The notes: generated from the letters alone by a model not told the origin. Numbered from the stretch's first letter, positions 6,625-16,541 are shown. The stretch: 21,446 nt of DNA from Sphingobium sp. (GCA_020051025.1 JAGVJS010000065.1:1-21446), one strand, 5' to 3'. A program made the numbers and translations.

Positions 6625-8178
6625 ATGCTGACCCGTCGCCAGATACTGACCGCCGCCACCGTCACCCCGCTGGCCGGCGCGCCCGCCATTCTGAAGGCGC
6701 AAAGCTGGTTTGCCGGCTACCCCTTCTCATTGGGGGTCACGTCAGGCGATCCGGCGCCAGACGGCTTCGTCATCTGGACCAAACTGGCGCCCAGGCCGTT
6801 CGAACCGCATGGCGGCATGCCCACCGTGCCGCTGCCGGTGAAATGGGACGTGGCGAGCGACGACCGTTTCAAAACCATCGTCGCATCGGGCGAAGCGATT
6901 GCCCGGCCGGAACTGGGCCATAGCGTCCATGTTGAGGTTGCCGGGCTGCAACCCGATCGCCCCTATTGGTATCGCTTCACGCTGGGCGGCGACCAGTCGT
7001 CTCGCGGTCGGGCGCGGACGCTGCCATTGCCGTCGGCCAGCCCCAAAGCACTGAAATTCGGCGTGGCAGGCTGCCAGAATTATGAGGATGGCCTCTTCAC
7101 CGCCTACCGCCATCTGGCGCGCGAGGACGATCTGGCCTTCGTCTATCATTATGGCGACTTCATCTACGAATATAAGAAGCGCGGGCCGAACTATGACAAG
7201 GATGGCCTGCCTGCGCCGCAGGTGCGCCAGCATATCGGGCAGGATTGCATCGACGTCGCCGACTATCGGCTGCGCTATGCCCAATATCTGACCGATTATG
7301 ATCTTCAGGCGGCGCGCGCCCGCCACACATGGTTCCCGACCTTCGACGATCATGAGATCCAGAATAACTGGGTCGGAGATTTTGACGGCAAGGGCGAGGC
7401 ACCGCCGGAAATCTTCCGCCTGCGTCGTCAGGCTGGCTTGCAGGCCTGGTATGAATATATGCCGGCGCGCGCCGCGATGATCCCGCGCAACGGCATCATC
7501 ACCGACATGTATCGGGAAGCGCGCTTTGGCGACCTGCTCTCGATCGATTTCCTCGACACCCGCTCCTTCCGCACGGACCAGCCCTGCGGCGACGGGTTCA
7601 AAACTTATTGCAAGGATATCGACGATCCCAAGGCGCAGGTCGTGTCGCCGGAAGAGGAAAGCTGGCTGGTGCGCAATCTGACGCGCGGACAGGCCAAGTG
7701 GCACTGCATCGCGCAACAGGTGATGATGATGTCGCTCGACCGGCGCCGTTATGCTGACGAGACGCAGAAGATTTATAACATCGACACCTGGGCCGCCTAC
7801 ACGGCGCAGCGCAACCGCCTGCTGGGCAAGATGCGCGGCCTCGACAATGTCGTCGTGCTGACCGGCGACGAGCATCAGAATTTTGCCGGCCTGCTGGAAA
7901 GCGACGGCAAGCCGGTGGCCGTGGAATTCGTGTCGACCTCCATCTCCTCGGGCGGCGACGGATCGGACGTGCGCGCGGGTAGCGACATCATGATGAAGAA
8001 CAGCCCGGAGTTGAAATTCATCAACGACCAGCGCGGCTATCTGGTTTGCGACGTCACGCCGGACGCCTGGACGACGCACTTCCGCGTGATGGATCAGATA
8101 TCGGCGCCCGGCGGCACGATCAGCACCCGCGCCAGCCTGACCGTGCCACGCGGCCAGCCTTTAATCAGCATCGCTTGA
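6625..8178 (+). CDS. phoD: Tat-exported alkaline phosphatase PhoD
   Basis: A 517-residue PhoD-family metallophosphatase. The N-terminus MLTRRQILTAATVTPLAGAP is a twin-arginine signal (T-R-R-Q-I-L), and the mature part begins near KAQSWFAGYPFSLGVTSGDP, the PhoD N-terminal domain. Metal-site motifs follow in order: GVAGCQNYEDG, HYGDFIYEY, YRLRYAQYL, FDDHEIQNNW and, near the C-terminus, LTGDEHQNFAG. PhoD enzymes use Fe and Ca and hydrolyse phosphomonoesters and diesters; they act in the periplasm or outside the cell. The ribosome binding site AAGGA (6613-6617) has good spacing and overlaps the TAA of the upstream phosphodiesterase, so the two are co-translated. Together they can take a phosphodiester down to free phosphate. 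Confidence 0.96.
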   Translation: MLTRRQILTAATVTPLAGAPAILKAQSWFAGYPFSLGVTSGDPAPDGFVIWTKLAPRPFEPHGGMPTVPLPVKWDVASDDRFKTIVASGEAIARPELGHSVHVEVAGLQPDRPYWYRFTLGGDQSSRGRARTLPLPSASPKALKFGVAGCQNYEDGLFTAYRHLAREDDLAFVYHYGDFIYEYKKRGPNYDKDGLPAPQVRQHIGQDCIDVADYRLRYAQYLTDYDLQAARARHTWFPTFDDHEIQNNWVGDFDGKGEAPPEIFRLRRQAGLQAWYEYMPARAAMIPRNGIITDMYREARFGDLLSIDFLDTRSFRTDQPCGDGFKTYCKDIDDPKAQVVSPEEESWLVRNLTRGQAKWHCIAQQVMMMSLDRRRYADETQKIYNIDTWAAYTAQRNRLLGKMRGLDNVVVLTGDEHQNFAGLLESDGKPVAVEFVSTSISSGGDGSDVRAGSDIMMKNSPELKFINDQRGYLVCDVTPDAWTTHFRVMDQISAPGGTISTRASLTVPRGQPLISIA

Positions 8179-8180
8179 CA

Positions 8181-8209
8181 TTGACGTAAACGGAAAGCCC
8201 ACCTACATC
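8181..8209 (+). promoter_or_regulatory. Candidate promoter/operator ahead of the MaoC gene
   Basis: TTGACGTAAACGGAAA (8181-8196) is an imperfect palindrome (TTGACGT / ACGGAAA) starting 3 bp after phoD. It resembles operators of MerR-type regulators of branched-chain amino acid and fatty acid catabolism (LiuR-like, roughly TTGACGTnnACGTCAA). Read as a promoter, TTGACG (-35) and TACATC (8204-8209, -10) are 17 bp apart. The site suggests that the MaoC gene has its own promoter. This is a weak, pattern-based assignment. Confidence 0.3.
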
Positions 8210-8233
8210 CTCGTCCGTTGCAGATGGAGATGG

Positions 8234-8704
8234 ATGGGGATGGAAGACATTGTCTATTTCGAGGATCTCGCGGTCGGCGACGGCTTCGACTTCGGACCGC
8301 TGACGATATCGCGCGAAGAGACGATCGCCTTCGCCGCCGAGTTTGATCCGCAGCCCTTCCACCTGTCGGACGAAGCCGCTGCGACTACCCATTTCGGCAC
8401 CTTGTCGGCCAGCGGCTGGCATACGACGGCCCTGTTCATGAAGATGTTCGTCGCGGAAATGCAGGCGCACCCCGGCCGTCAGGCGGCTAGTCTGGGCGCG
8501 ATGGGCGTGGACGAACTCCGCTGGCTGCGCCCGGTCCGCCCCGGCGACACGCTACGCGGACGCAGCGAGGTGATCGACAAGAAAGCCTCGCAAAGCCGCC
8601 CGGAAATGGGGATCGTCCGCAATAAGGTGACGATCTTCAACCAGAAGGATCAGTCGGTCATGACCATGATCCCGATCGCCATGTGGCGGACCCGACCGGC
8701 CTGA
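8234..8704 (+). CDS. MaoC-like hot-dog dehydratase/hydratase
   Basis: A 156-residue single hot-dog domain protein of the MaoC (R-specific enoyl-CoA hydratase-like) family. It has IVYFEDLAVGDGFDFGPLTISREE, then FAAEFDPQPFHLSDEAA with the hydratase-2 D-x4-H pair (Asp38, His43), SGWHTTALFMKM, and the family C-terminal ELRWLRPVRPGDTLRGRSEV. It probably acts on acyl-CoA substrates; the substrate cannot be told from sequence. The start may be ATG 8234 or ATG 8240 (MEDIVYFEDL); GGAG at 8226 is 4 or 10 bases upstream respectively. It is transcribed towards mutL, with only 6 bp between the two stop codons. Confidence 0.88.
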   Translation: MGMEDIVYFEDLAVGDGFDFGPLTISREETIAFAAEFDPQPFHLSDEAAATTHFGTLSASGWHTTALFMKMFVAEMQAHPGRQAASLGAMGVDELRWLRPVRPGDTLRGRSEVIDKKASQSRPEMGIVRNKVTIFNQKDQSVMTMIPIAMWRTRPA

Positions 8705-8710
8705 ACCCGG

Positions 8711-10513
8711 CTATTTCCGCCCGAACAGCTTCTCGATATCTCCATGGCCCAGTTTCACCCAGGTCGGGCGCCCATGGTTGCATTGGCCTGAGCGCGGCGT
8801 GACTTCCATTTCGCGGAGCAGGGCGTTCATCTCCGCGACGCTCAGCACGCGGCCGGCCCGGACCGAGCCGTGGCAGGCCATGGTCGCCGCCACCAGATCG
8901 AGCCGCTCCTTGAGCGACAGCGCACTGTCATAGGCGGCCAGATCGTCGGCCAGATCCGTGACCATGCCCTGCACGTCCGACTGACCTAACATGGCGGGGA
9001 CGGAACGGACCAGCATGGCCGAAGGACCGAACCGCTCCAGATCGAGGCCAAAATCCTTGAGTTCGGCGATCCGCGATTCCAGCCGGTCGCACGCCGTTTC
9101 TTCCAGTTCTACCACTTCGGGCAGCAGCAAAGCCTGCGAAGCCACGCCCTGCCCCTCCATCGCCCGGCGCATCCGCTCCAGCGTCAGCCGCTCGTGCGCG
9201 GCATGCTGGTCAACGATGACGAGGCCATCTTCTGCCTCCGCGACGATATAGGTGCGCGCCACCTGTCCGCGGGCGACGCCGAGGGGGAAGCTATGCCCTT
9301 CTGGCGCGGGTGCGGCAGCGGGTTCGGCGCGGGCTTGTGGGGGAGGCGTGATGAAGGACGAGCGGCGGTCTGCGAAGGAGGATGGCGCGAACTGATTGTA
9401 ACTTGGCGAAGGACTGGGTGAGAAGCCTGCCGCCGCCTCGAAAATCGGCATCGATCCGATCGGCGTCGGCGATACCGGCTCCGGTTTCCAGGCCGACAGG
9501 GCAGCCGGATCGGCATGCTGCACCGCCCGGAACCCTTCGGCATCCAGCGCGCGGCGCAGGCCGGACACGATCATCCCGCGGATCAGCGCCGGATCGCGAA
9601 AGCGCACCTCCGTCTTGGCGGGATGCACATTCACATCCACCTCCAGCGGCGGAACGTCCAGAAACAGCGCGACGACCGGATGGCGGTCCCGCGCCAGCAT
9701 GTCGGCATAGGCGCCGCGCAGCGCCCCGATCAGCAACCGGTCGCGCACCGGCCGACCATTGACGAACAGATATTGATGATCGCCCACGCCCCGGTTGTAG
9801 GTCGGCAGCGACGCCACGCCGGACAATTGCACCCCGTCTCGCTCCAGACTGACGATGACATGATTGTCCGCCAGCGCCCGGTCGGTGAGCGCGGCAACCC
9901 GTTCCTCCCGCGCTTCCCCTGCCTGCACGCCCAACACGCGTCGGCCATCATGCTCGACCGAAAAAGCGACGGCCGGATGTGCCATTGCGAGACGACGGAT
10001 GATGTCGAGGCAGGCGGCATATTCGGCCTTGGGCGAGCGCAGGAACTTGCGCCGTGCCGGCACCTTGCCGAACAGTTGTTCCACGGTGACGCGGGTGCCG
10101 GGCGGCAGCGCCGCCGGTCCCTCGGCCACCAACTGTCCATTGTCGACCGTGCGGTTCCATCCATCCTGCCCACGCGGCCTGCTGTCGATCGACAGGCGGG
10201 CAACGCTGGCAATGGATGGCAAGGCCTCTCCTCGGAAGCCCAATGTCGCCACATTTTCAATCGCATCGTCAGGTAATTTGGACGTGGCATGCCGCTCCAG
10301 CGCCAACGCCATGTCGGCCGAATCCATGCCGCAGCCATCGTCGCTGACCTCGATCCGGTCGAGGCCACCATTGGACAAGCGGATTGCGACACGAGTCGCG
10401 CCCGCATCCAAAGCGTTTTCCACGATCTCTTTTAGCGCGCTGGCGGGTCTTTCGACCACTTCACCGGCAGCGATACGATTGACCAGATGTTCGGGCAGAC
10501 GGCGTATTGACAT
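8711..10513 (-). CDS. mutL: DNA mismatch repair protein MutL, endonuclease type
   Basis: A 600-residue MutL. The N-terminal GHKL ATPase shows NRIAAGEVVERPASALKE, ENALDAGA, DDGCGM, GFRGEALPSI and FVNGRP. A proline/serine-rich linker (about residues 350-405) precedes the dimerisation domain. The C-terminal domain carries the DQHA-x2-E-x4-E endonuclease motif (DQHAAHERLTLE, from Asp435) plus ACHGSVRAG and CNHGRPT; the last usually reads CPHGRPT, so Asn replaces Pro. MutL of this type nicks the daughter strand itself, as expected for bacteria without MutH. ATG 10513 is the standard start (MSIRRLPEHLVNRIAAGEV). No good ribosome binding site is visible. It is divergent from mreB, with a 162-bp shared upstream region. 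Confidence 0.97.
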   Translation of the reverse strand: MSIRRLPEHLVNRIAAGEVVERPASALKEIVENALDAGATRVAIRLSNGGLDRIEVSDDGCGMDSADMALALERHATSKLPDDAIENVATLGFRGEALPSIASVARLSIDSRPRGQDGWNRTVDNGQLVAEGPAALPPGTRVTVEQLFGKVPARRKFLRSPKAEYAACLDIIRRLAMAHPAVAFSVEHDGRRVLGVQAGEAREERVAALTDRALADNHVIVSLERDGVQLSGVASLPTYNRGVGDHQYLFVNGRPVRDRLLIGALRGAYADMLARDRHPVVALFLDVPPLEVDVNVHPAKTEVRFRDPALIRGMIVSGLRRALDAEGFRAVQHADPAALSAWKPEPVSPTPIGSMPIFEAAAGFSPSPSPSYNQFAPSSFADRRSSFITPPPQARAEPAAAPAPEGHSFPLGVARGQVARTYIVAEAEDGLVIVDQHAAHERLTLERMRRAMEGQGVASQALLLPEVVELEETACDRLESRIAELKDFGLDLERFGPSAMLVRSVPAMLGQSDVQGMVTDLADDLAAYDSALSLKERLDLVAATMACHGSVRAGRVLSVAEMNALLREMEVTPRSGQCNHGRPTWVKLGHGDIEKLFGRK

Positions 10514-11722
<1,209 letters not shown>

Positions 11723-11739
11723 TCGAGAAGGACGATTAG

Positions 11740-12654
11740 ATGGCGCGGCCAGCCAGCCGACGCCCCGGTATCAACCGGAAGGCGCAATTTAGCCTATTCG
11801 CCAGCTATGTCGTGGCGGTGGCCGGGGCAGCCATTGGTCTGCTGCTGGTGGTGGTCGCAATCTTCGACCCCACCGGCTTTGCCGCCATACGTATCGCCAC
11901 GTCCGAAATCAGCCGCCCCGTTTCCAACACGCTGAAGGGCATGGTGAGCGGCGTCGGATCGGTGGACGAAGTCTTGGCTGCCTACTGGCAGGCAGGGTCG
12001 CAAAATGTCGCACTGCGTCGGCAGGTAGAAGCGGATCGCAATCGGATCATCGAGGCCAAGGCCGTTGCGCAGGAAAATGTGCGGCTAAAGAAACTGCTCA
12101 AGTTGGTGGATGCCGACGCCAGCCAGGTACTTACCGCACGACTGATCGCCTCGTCCGCTACCAGCGCGCGGCGCTTCGCCCGCCTCAATGCAGGCCGTTG
12201 GCAGGGCGTTCGGCCCGGGATGCCGGTGCGCGCGCCAGAGGGGCTGATCGGTCGAATCCATATCACCACGCCCAACAGTTCCGAAGTGCTGTTGCTGACC
12301 GACACAAGCAATATTGTGCCGGTACGCCGGGCAAATGACAGCATTCCTGCCATATCTACCGGGCTGGGCGATGGATCGGTAGAGGTGCGCGCGCTGACTG
12401 CAGGCCGCAATCCGTTCAAACCCGGCGACCTGCTCGTCACGTCAGGTATCGGCGGTGTCTATCAACCCAATATACCTGTCGCGGTCGTTGTTCGTGCGCA
12501 GGGCGAAATCGCCTATGCCGTGCCATTGGCGAACCCCGCCCGCGTCGATGCCGTGGTTGTCGAACGCGCTTTTGAGGATGCCGTGACCCGCTCAGGTCCG
12601 ACTGCCCCCGCCGGAGCGGATGAGCCGATCGCCGGCAACGTCGCCCTGCCGTGA
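11740..12654 (+). CDS. mreC: Rod shape-determining protein MreC
   Basis: A 304-residue MreC. A short basic cytoplasmic N-terminus (ARPASRRPGINRK) is followed by one membrane helix at about residues 20-43, then a periplasmic coiled coil at about 75-115 (ALRRQVEADRNRIIEAKAVAQENVRLKKLL) and the two-beta-barrel MreC domain. The latter includes LNAGRWQGVRPGMPVRAPEGLIGRI and GDLLVTSGIGGVYQPNIPVA. The last about 25 residues are a low-complexity Pro/Ala tail. MreC bridges MreB-MreD and activates PBP2. AAGGA lies 9 bases before ATG 11740, 17 bp after mreB. The stop TGA overlaps the GTG of mreD (GTGA). Confidence 0.96.
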   Translation: MARPASRRPGINRKAQFSLFASYVVAVAGAAIGLLLVVVAIFDPTGFAAIRIATSEISRPVSNTLKGMVSGVGSVDEVLAAYWQAGSQNVALRRQVEADRNRIIEAKAVAQENVRLKKLLKLVDADASQVLTARLIASSATSARRFARLNAGRWQGVRPGMPVRAPEGLIGRIHITTPNSSEVLLLTDTSNIVPVRRANDSIPAISTGLGDGSVEVRALTAGRNPFKPGDLLVTSGIGGVYQPNIPVAVVVRAQGEIAYAVPLANPARVDAVVVERAFEDAVTRSGPTAPAGADEPIAGNVALP

Positions 12655-13178
12655 TCGACCCGCATCTATACCATGTGCCACGGCTCGGGAGACACCCTTC
12701 CCGTTTCCGGCTGGCGGGCACGCCGGTCATCACCGTATTGCTGGGATCCTTCTTAACGGCGTTGCCAGTTATTGCCCAGTCGCCGATCATGCCGCCCTTC
12801 GGCCTGCTGCTGCTGCTTGCCTGGCGGCTGTTGCGGCCTGACCTGTGGCGCGCCTGGATCGCCCTGCCACTCGGCCTGTTCGATGATATGATGAGTGGCC
12901 AGCCGGTAGGTTCTGCAATGTTCCTTTGGACCGTGGCATTGATGGGCATCGATGCGGTCGAACATCGCATGGTGTGGCGCGGCTATCGTCAGGACTGGCT
13001 AATCGCGACCCTCGCCATTATCGTCTGCATCTCCGGTGGCCTGTTTTTTGCACGGATCACGGGTGGAGGTAATGTGACGCTTTTCCTGGTCGCGCCGCAA
13101 ATGGTCTGGACGATATTGCTGTTTCCCTTCGTCGTCCGCCAATGCGCGCGGATCGACCGCTGGCGCGTGATGGCATGA
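12651..13178 (+). CDS. mreD: Rod shape-determining protein MreD
   Basis: A 175-residue polytopic inner-membrane protein with about five hydrophobic segments (VITVLLGSFLTALPVIAQ; PFGLLLLLAWRLL; AWIALPLGLFDDMM; LIATLAIIVCISGGLFF; MVWTILLFPFVV). PLGLFDDMMSGQPVGSAMFLW corresponds to the conserved MreD segment GLLxDxxxGxxLG. It starts with GTG 12651, overlapping the mreC stop by 4 bp, and it ends in an ATGA overlap with the PBP2 gene. Low sequence conservation is normal for MreD; position in the operon is the main support along with the topology. Confidence 0.92.
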   Translation: MIDPHLYHVPRLGRHPSRFRLAGTPVITVLLGSFLTALPVIAQSPIMPPFGLLLLLAWRLLRPDLWRAWIALPLGLFDDMMSGQPVGSAMFLWTVALMGIDAVEHRMVWRGYRQDWLIATLAIIVCISGGLFFARITGGGNVTLFLVAPQMVWTILLFPFVVRQCARIDRWRVMA

Positions 13179-15250
13179 AATTTCCGTTTCCCAAGCGCAA
13201 GATCGTCACCGAAGCCACCCAATCCTTCACCTTCTCGCGCCGCGCGATGGTGGTCGGCGGATTGCAGGGGGCGATCGGCGCCGTGCTGGTGGGACGCATG
13301 GCCTGGATCAGCGTCGTTCAGAACGAAAAATATAGCCTGTTGTCGGAGAGCAATCGCGTCAATCTGACGCTGATCCCGCCGCGTCGCGGCTGGATCATCG
13401 ACCGCAACGGGCGGCCGCTGGCGAATAATCGTACCGACTTCCGCGTCGATCTGATCCCGCAACGCATCGTCGATGCGGAAGCGACGATCAGCCATCTGGC
13501 TCGATTGCTGAAGCTGGAGCCGGATGACGTCGATCGTATTCGCGAGGATCTGGAGAAATCCGCCGGCTTTCGTCCGGTCCAGGTTGCCGACAAGCTGACC
13601 TACGATCAATATGCCGCGATCAGCGTGCGCCTGCCTGACCTGCCCGGCGTCGCCCCCAGCCAGGGTTTCTCCCGCCACTATCCTGCCGGCGCCACCGTCG
13701 GCCATCTGCTCGGCTATGTCGGCGCAGCGACGGCGGAAGATTATAAGGCACGGCGGAATCCGCTTCTCATCACGCCGGGCTTCAAGATCGGCAAGGACGG
13801 GCTGGAAAAGGCGTTTGATGGCCACCTGACGGGAAAGCCGGGCGCCAAGCGGGTCGAGGTGACGGCTCGCGGCAAGATCGTGCAGGAATTGACCACCCGC
13901 ACCGACACGCCCGGCCGCACGATCAAGTTGACCATCGATGCGGGCTTGCAGGAGTTTGCCGGTCGACGGCTTGCCACCCAGAGTGGATCGGTCGTCGTGA
14001 TCGACTGCCATAATGGCGACGTTCTGGCGCTGGCGTCGATGCCCAGTTTCGATCCCAACAGCTTTTCCGACGGCATCAGCCATCTGGAATATGAGATGCT
14101 GTCGAAGGACGATCATGTCCCGCTGCGCAACAAGACGCTGCAAGGGCTGTATCCGCCCGGTTCCACGGTCAAGCCGATGGTGGCGCTGGCGCTGCTGGAG
14201 GCGGGCATCGGACCGCAGGAGACGGTGAACTGTCCCGGTGCCATTCGGGTCGGCAACACGCTGTTCCATTGCCATAAGCGGCGTGGCCATGGCCCGCTCA
14301 ACATGCGCGGCGCCATCGCCCAAAGCTGCGACATCTATTTTTACCAGATGGCGCAGCGCATCGGCATGGACCGAATCGCCAGCATGGCGCGGCGCGTCGG
14401 CATGGGCCAGAAGTTCGACCTGCCCTTCCCCAGCCAAAGCTATGGCACCGTGCCAGATCCAGCTTGGAAGGAACGGAAATATAATCAGAAATGGCAAGTT
14501 TACGACACGGTGAATGCCACCATCGGTCAGGGCTATATGCTGATCAATCCGCTACAGATGGCAGTGATGGCGGCGCGGCTGGCGACCGGTAAACAGTTGA
14601 TGCCCAATTTCATTTATGGCGCGCCAAAGCCGGATCCGGCCTCGGTCGGAGCGAGTGAGGAACATCTGGTGGTGATCCGCGACGCCATGAATGCAGTCGT
14701 CAATGGCGGCGGCACCGGCGGTGCGGCGCGCAGTTCCATTCCTGGCGTCATGGTGGCGGGTAAGACCGGGACCGCGCAGGTGCGACGCATCACCATGGCG
14801 GAACGTGCCGGCGGCGTGCGCGGCAACAGTTCTCTGGCCTTCAAGCTGCGCGATCACGCCCTGTTCCAGGGTTTTGCGCCCTTCGACAATCCGCGCTACG
14901 CCATCGCCTGCATCATCGAACATGGCGGGCATATGATCCGTAACGAGGACGCGCCGATGATCGCCAGCGATACGCTGTCCTATCTGTTCGATCCGGCCAA
15001 GGCGATGGAGAAGCTGGAAACGCTGGAGAAGGGATGGGGCGGGACTCCGTCCGAGCGGCAGGCGCGGCAGATGGCAGCCTTCCGCCTCGCAAAGGCCATC
15101 GAGAAGGGGGAAGCCCCAACCCCAGCCGATAATGCAATGAACGCGGCCAATGCATCCGTCGCCGCGCCCACTACGGCTCCAGCCCCTCCACCCGCAGCCG
15201 ATGACGAAAGCGACGTCCCTGCCCCAGCCAACAGTACAGCCGCGCCATGA
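13175..15250 (+). CDS. mrdA: Penicillin-binding protein 2 (elongasome transpeptidase)
   Basis: A 691-residue class B PBP. After a cytoplasmic tail and one membrane anchor (about residues 25-50) comes the pedestal domain with PPRRGWIIDRNGRPLANN. The transpeptidase domain has S-T-V-K with Ser330, S-C-D (Ser384-Asp386) in place of SxN, and K-T-G from Lys530. It crosslinks peptidoglycan during side-wall synthesis together with RodA. Start ATG 13175 is chosen because it overlaps the mreD stop as ATGA and gives MKFPFPKRK; a longer frame from 13142 would sit inside mreD. Residues 645-691 form a Pro/Ala-rich low-complexity periplasmic tail. This makes the protein longer than E. coli PBP2 (633). The stop overlaps the rodA start. 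Confidence 0.97.
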   Translation: MKFPFPKRKIVTEATQSFTFSRRAMVVGGLQGAIGAVLVGRMAWISVVQNEKYSLLSESNRVNLTLIPPRRGWIIDRNGRPLANNRTDFRVDLIPQRIVDAEATISHLARLLKLEPDDVDRIREDLEKSAGFRPVQVADKLTYDQYAAISVRLPDLPGVAPSQGFSRHYPAGATVGHLLGYVGAATAEDYKARRNPLLITPGFKIGKDGLEKAFDGHLTGKPGAKRVEVTARGKIVQELTTRTDTPGRTIKLTIDAGLQEFAGRRLATQSGSVVVIDCHNGDVLALASMPSFDPNSFSDGISHLEYEMLSKDDHVPLRNKTLQGLYPPGSTVKPMVALALLEAGIGPQETVNCPGAIRVGNTLFHCHKRRGHGPLNMRGAIAQSCDIYFYQMAQRIGMDRIASMARRVGMGQKFDLPFPSQSYGTVPDPAWKERKYNQKWQVYDTVNATIGQGYMLINPLQMAVMAARLATGKQLMPNFIYGAPKPDPASVGASEEHLVVIRDAMNAVVNGGGTGGAARSSIPGVMVAGKTGTAQVRRITMAERAGGVRGNSSLAFKLRDHALFQGFAPFDNPRYAIACIIEHGGHMIRNEDAPMIASDTLSYLFDPAKAMEKLETLEKGWGGTPSERQARQMAAFRLAKAIEKGEAPTPADNAMNAANASVAAPTTAPAPPPAADDESDVPAPANSTAAP

Positions 15251-16359
15251 GTATTGTTCCCAAACCTCTGACCGAGTTTCCCTGGCGCATATTGGCCTTG
15301 CTACTGGCGATTGCCGGCTTCGGCACGATCGTGCTCTACAGCGCGGCAAGCGGCAGCATTTTTCCTTGGGCGTTCAATCAGGGGATACGCTTCTGCATCT
15401 TTTCGGCCATGGCGCTATGTCTCAGCCGCATTCCGGTTGAGGTTTTCGCGCGTTACGCCTTCCCTGCCTATGGTGCGGTTCTCGCCGCGCTGTTTCTGGT
15501 GGAATTGATCGGCGGCGTAGCCGGCGGTAGCCAGCGCTGGATCAATCTCGGCTTCATGCAGTTGCAGCCGTCCGAGTTCATGAAGCCGATCATCGTCTTG
15601 ACGATAGCGCGCTTCTATGCCCTGCTACCTGTTGGAGAAATCCGGCGATGGAACGCGATCTGGCCGGCATTGGCGCTGATCGGCTTTCCATGGGCACTGG
15701 TCCTGATCCAGCCCGATCTGGGTACAGCGACCATGATATTGGCGGGCGGCATCACCGTCATGTTCCTGGCGGGCTTGCCGCTGCGCCTGTTCGTCGGTTC
15801 CGGCCTTGCCGTTGCGGCTATCATACCGATCGCCTTCAGCTTCCTGCATGACTATCAGAAGAACCGCGTGCTGATCTTCCTCGACCCAGAGAGCGATCCG
15901 CTCGGCGCCGGCTATCATATCAGCCAGTCCAAGATAGCGATCGGATCGGGCGGCATTTGGGGCAAGGGCTTTCTGAAGGGGTCGCAAAGCCATCTCGACT
16001 ATCTCCCCGAAGGCCATACCGACTTCGTCTTCGCCACCATGGCAGAGGAATGGGGTCTGATCGGCGGCACGTTGTTGATCCTGGCCTTCATGCTGCTGTT
16101 TCGCTGGGGCATTCGCGTGGCGATGCGCGCGCAGGACAAATTCGCCCGGATGGCGGCGGCAGGGCTGACCACAACCATCTTCTTCTATGTTGCCATCAAC
16201 CTGATGATGGTGATGGGCCTGGCACCGGTGGTGGGCATTCCCCTGCCCTTCATGTCCTATGGCGGATCTTCGATGCTGACCGTTATGCTGTGCATCGGCA
16301 TCATCATGGCCATCGACCGCGCTGGCAAGCGCCGTGCAGGCACGGGCAACTGGCGCTAA
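15247..16359 (+). CDS. rodA: Peptidoglycan glycosyltransferase RodA (SEDS family)
   Basis: A 370-residue SEDS protein with about ten membrane helices. Typical stretches are GGSQRWINLGFMQLQPSEFMKP, LVLIQPDLGTA, the catalytic loop YLPEGHTDFVFATMAEEWG with Asp259 (equivalent to the essential Asp of E. coli RodA), and GIPLPFMSYGGSSM near the end. It polymerises lipid II into glycan strands and works as a pair with the PBP2 encoded just upstream; the two genes overlap by 4 bp (ATGA at 15247). It is the last gene of the mre operon. I see no intrinsic terminator after it. Confidence 0.97.
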   Translation: MSIVPKPLTEFPWRILALLLAIAGFGTIVLYSAASGSIFPWAFNQGIRFCIFSAMALCLSRIPVEVFARYAFPAYGAVLAALFLVELIGGVAGGSQRWINLGFMQLQPSEFMKPIIVLTIARFYALLPVGEIRRWNAIWPALALIGFPWALVLIQPDLGTATMILAGGITVMFLAGLPLRLFVGSGLAVAAIIPIAFSFLHDYQKNRVLIFLDPESDPLGAGYHISQSKIAIGSGGIWGKGFLKGSQSHLDYLPEGHTDFVFATMAEEWGLIGGTLLILAFMLLFRWGIRVAMRAQDKFARMAAAGLTTTIFFYVAINLMMVMGLAPVVGIPLPFMSYGGSSMLTVMLCIGIIMAIDRAGKRRAGTGNWR

Positions 16360-16403
16360 ATCGGCATTGCATGAAAAATTTCTGTCATAAAGCAATTTAC
16401 TAT

Positions 16404-16431
16404 TTGCAGAATCACAAGCGACTGCTAACAG
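16404..16431 (+). promoter_or_regulatory. Candidate promoter for tRNA-Lys
   Basis: TTGCAG (16404-16409) and TAACAG (16426-16431) are 16 bp apart, in an otherwise AT-rich patch. They are followed by a GC-rich discriminator (CCCGCCACGCCGG). The predicted start near 16438 leaves a leader of about 28 nt before the mature tRNA. GC-rich discriminators are usual at stable-RNA promoters. The -10 match is poor, so this is tentative. Confidence 0.3.
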
Positions 16432-16465
16432 CCCGCCACGCCGGAGCGCAAAGCCGCTTCAGCAT

Positions 16466-16541
<76 letters not shown>

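Noticed and set aside
6742..8079. Open frame of 445 codons opposite phoD
   Set aside because: Shadow frame lying entirely inside phoD; no motif or ribosome binding site that would support it.
12989..14497. Open frame of 502 codons opposite mreD and PBP2
   Set aside because: Arg/His/Gln-rich translation without motifs; it spans two certain genes of a conserved operon.
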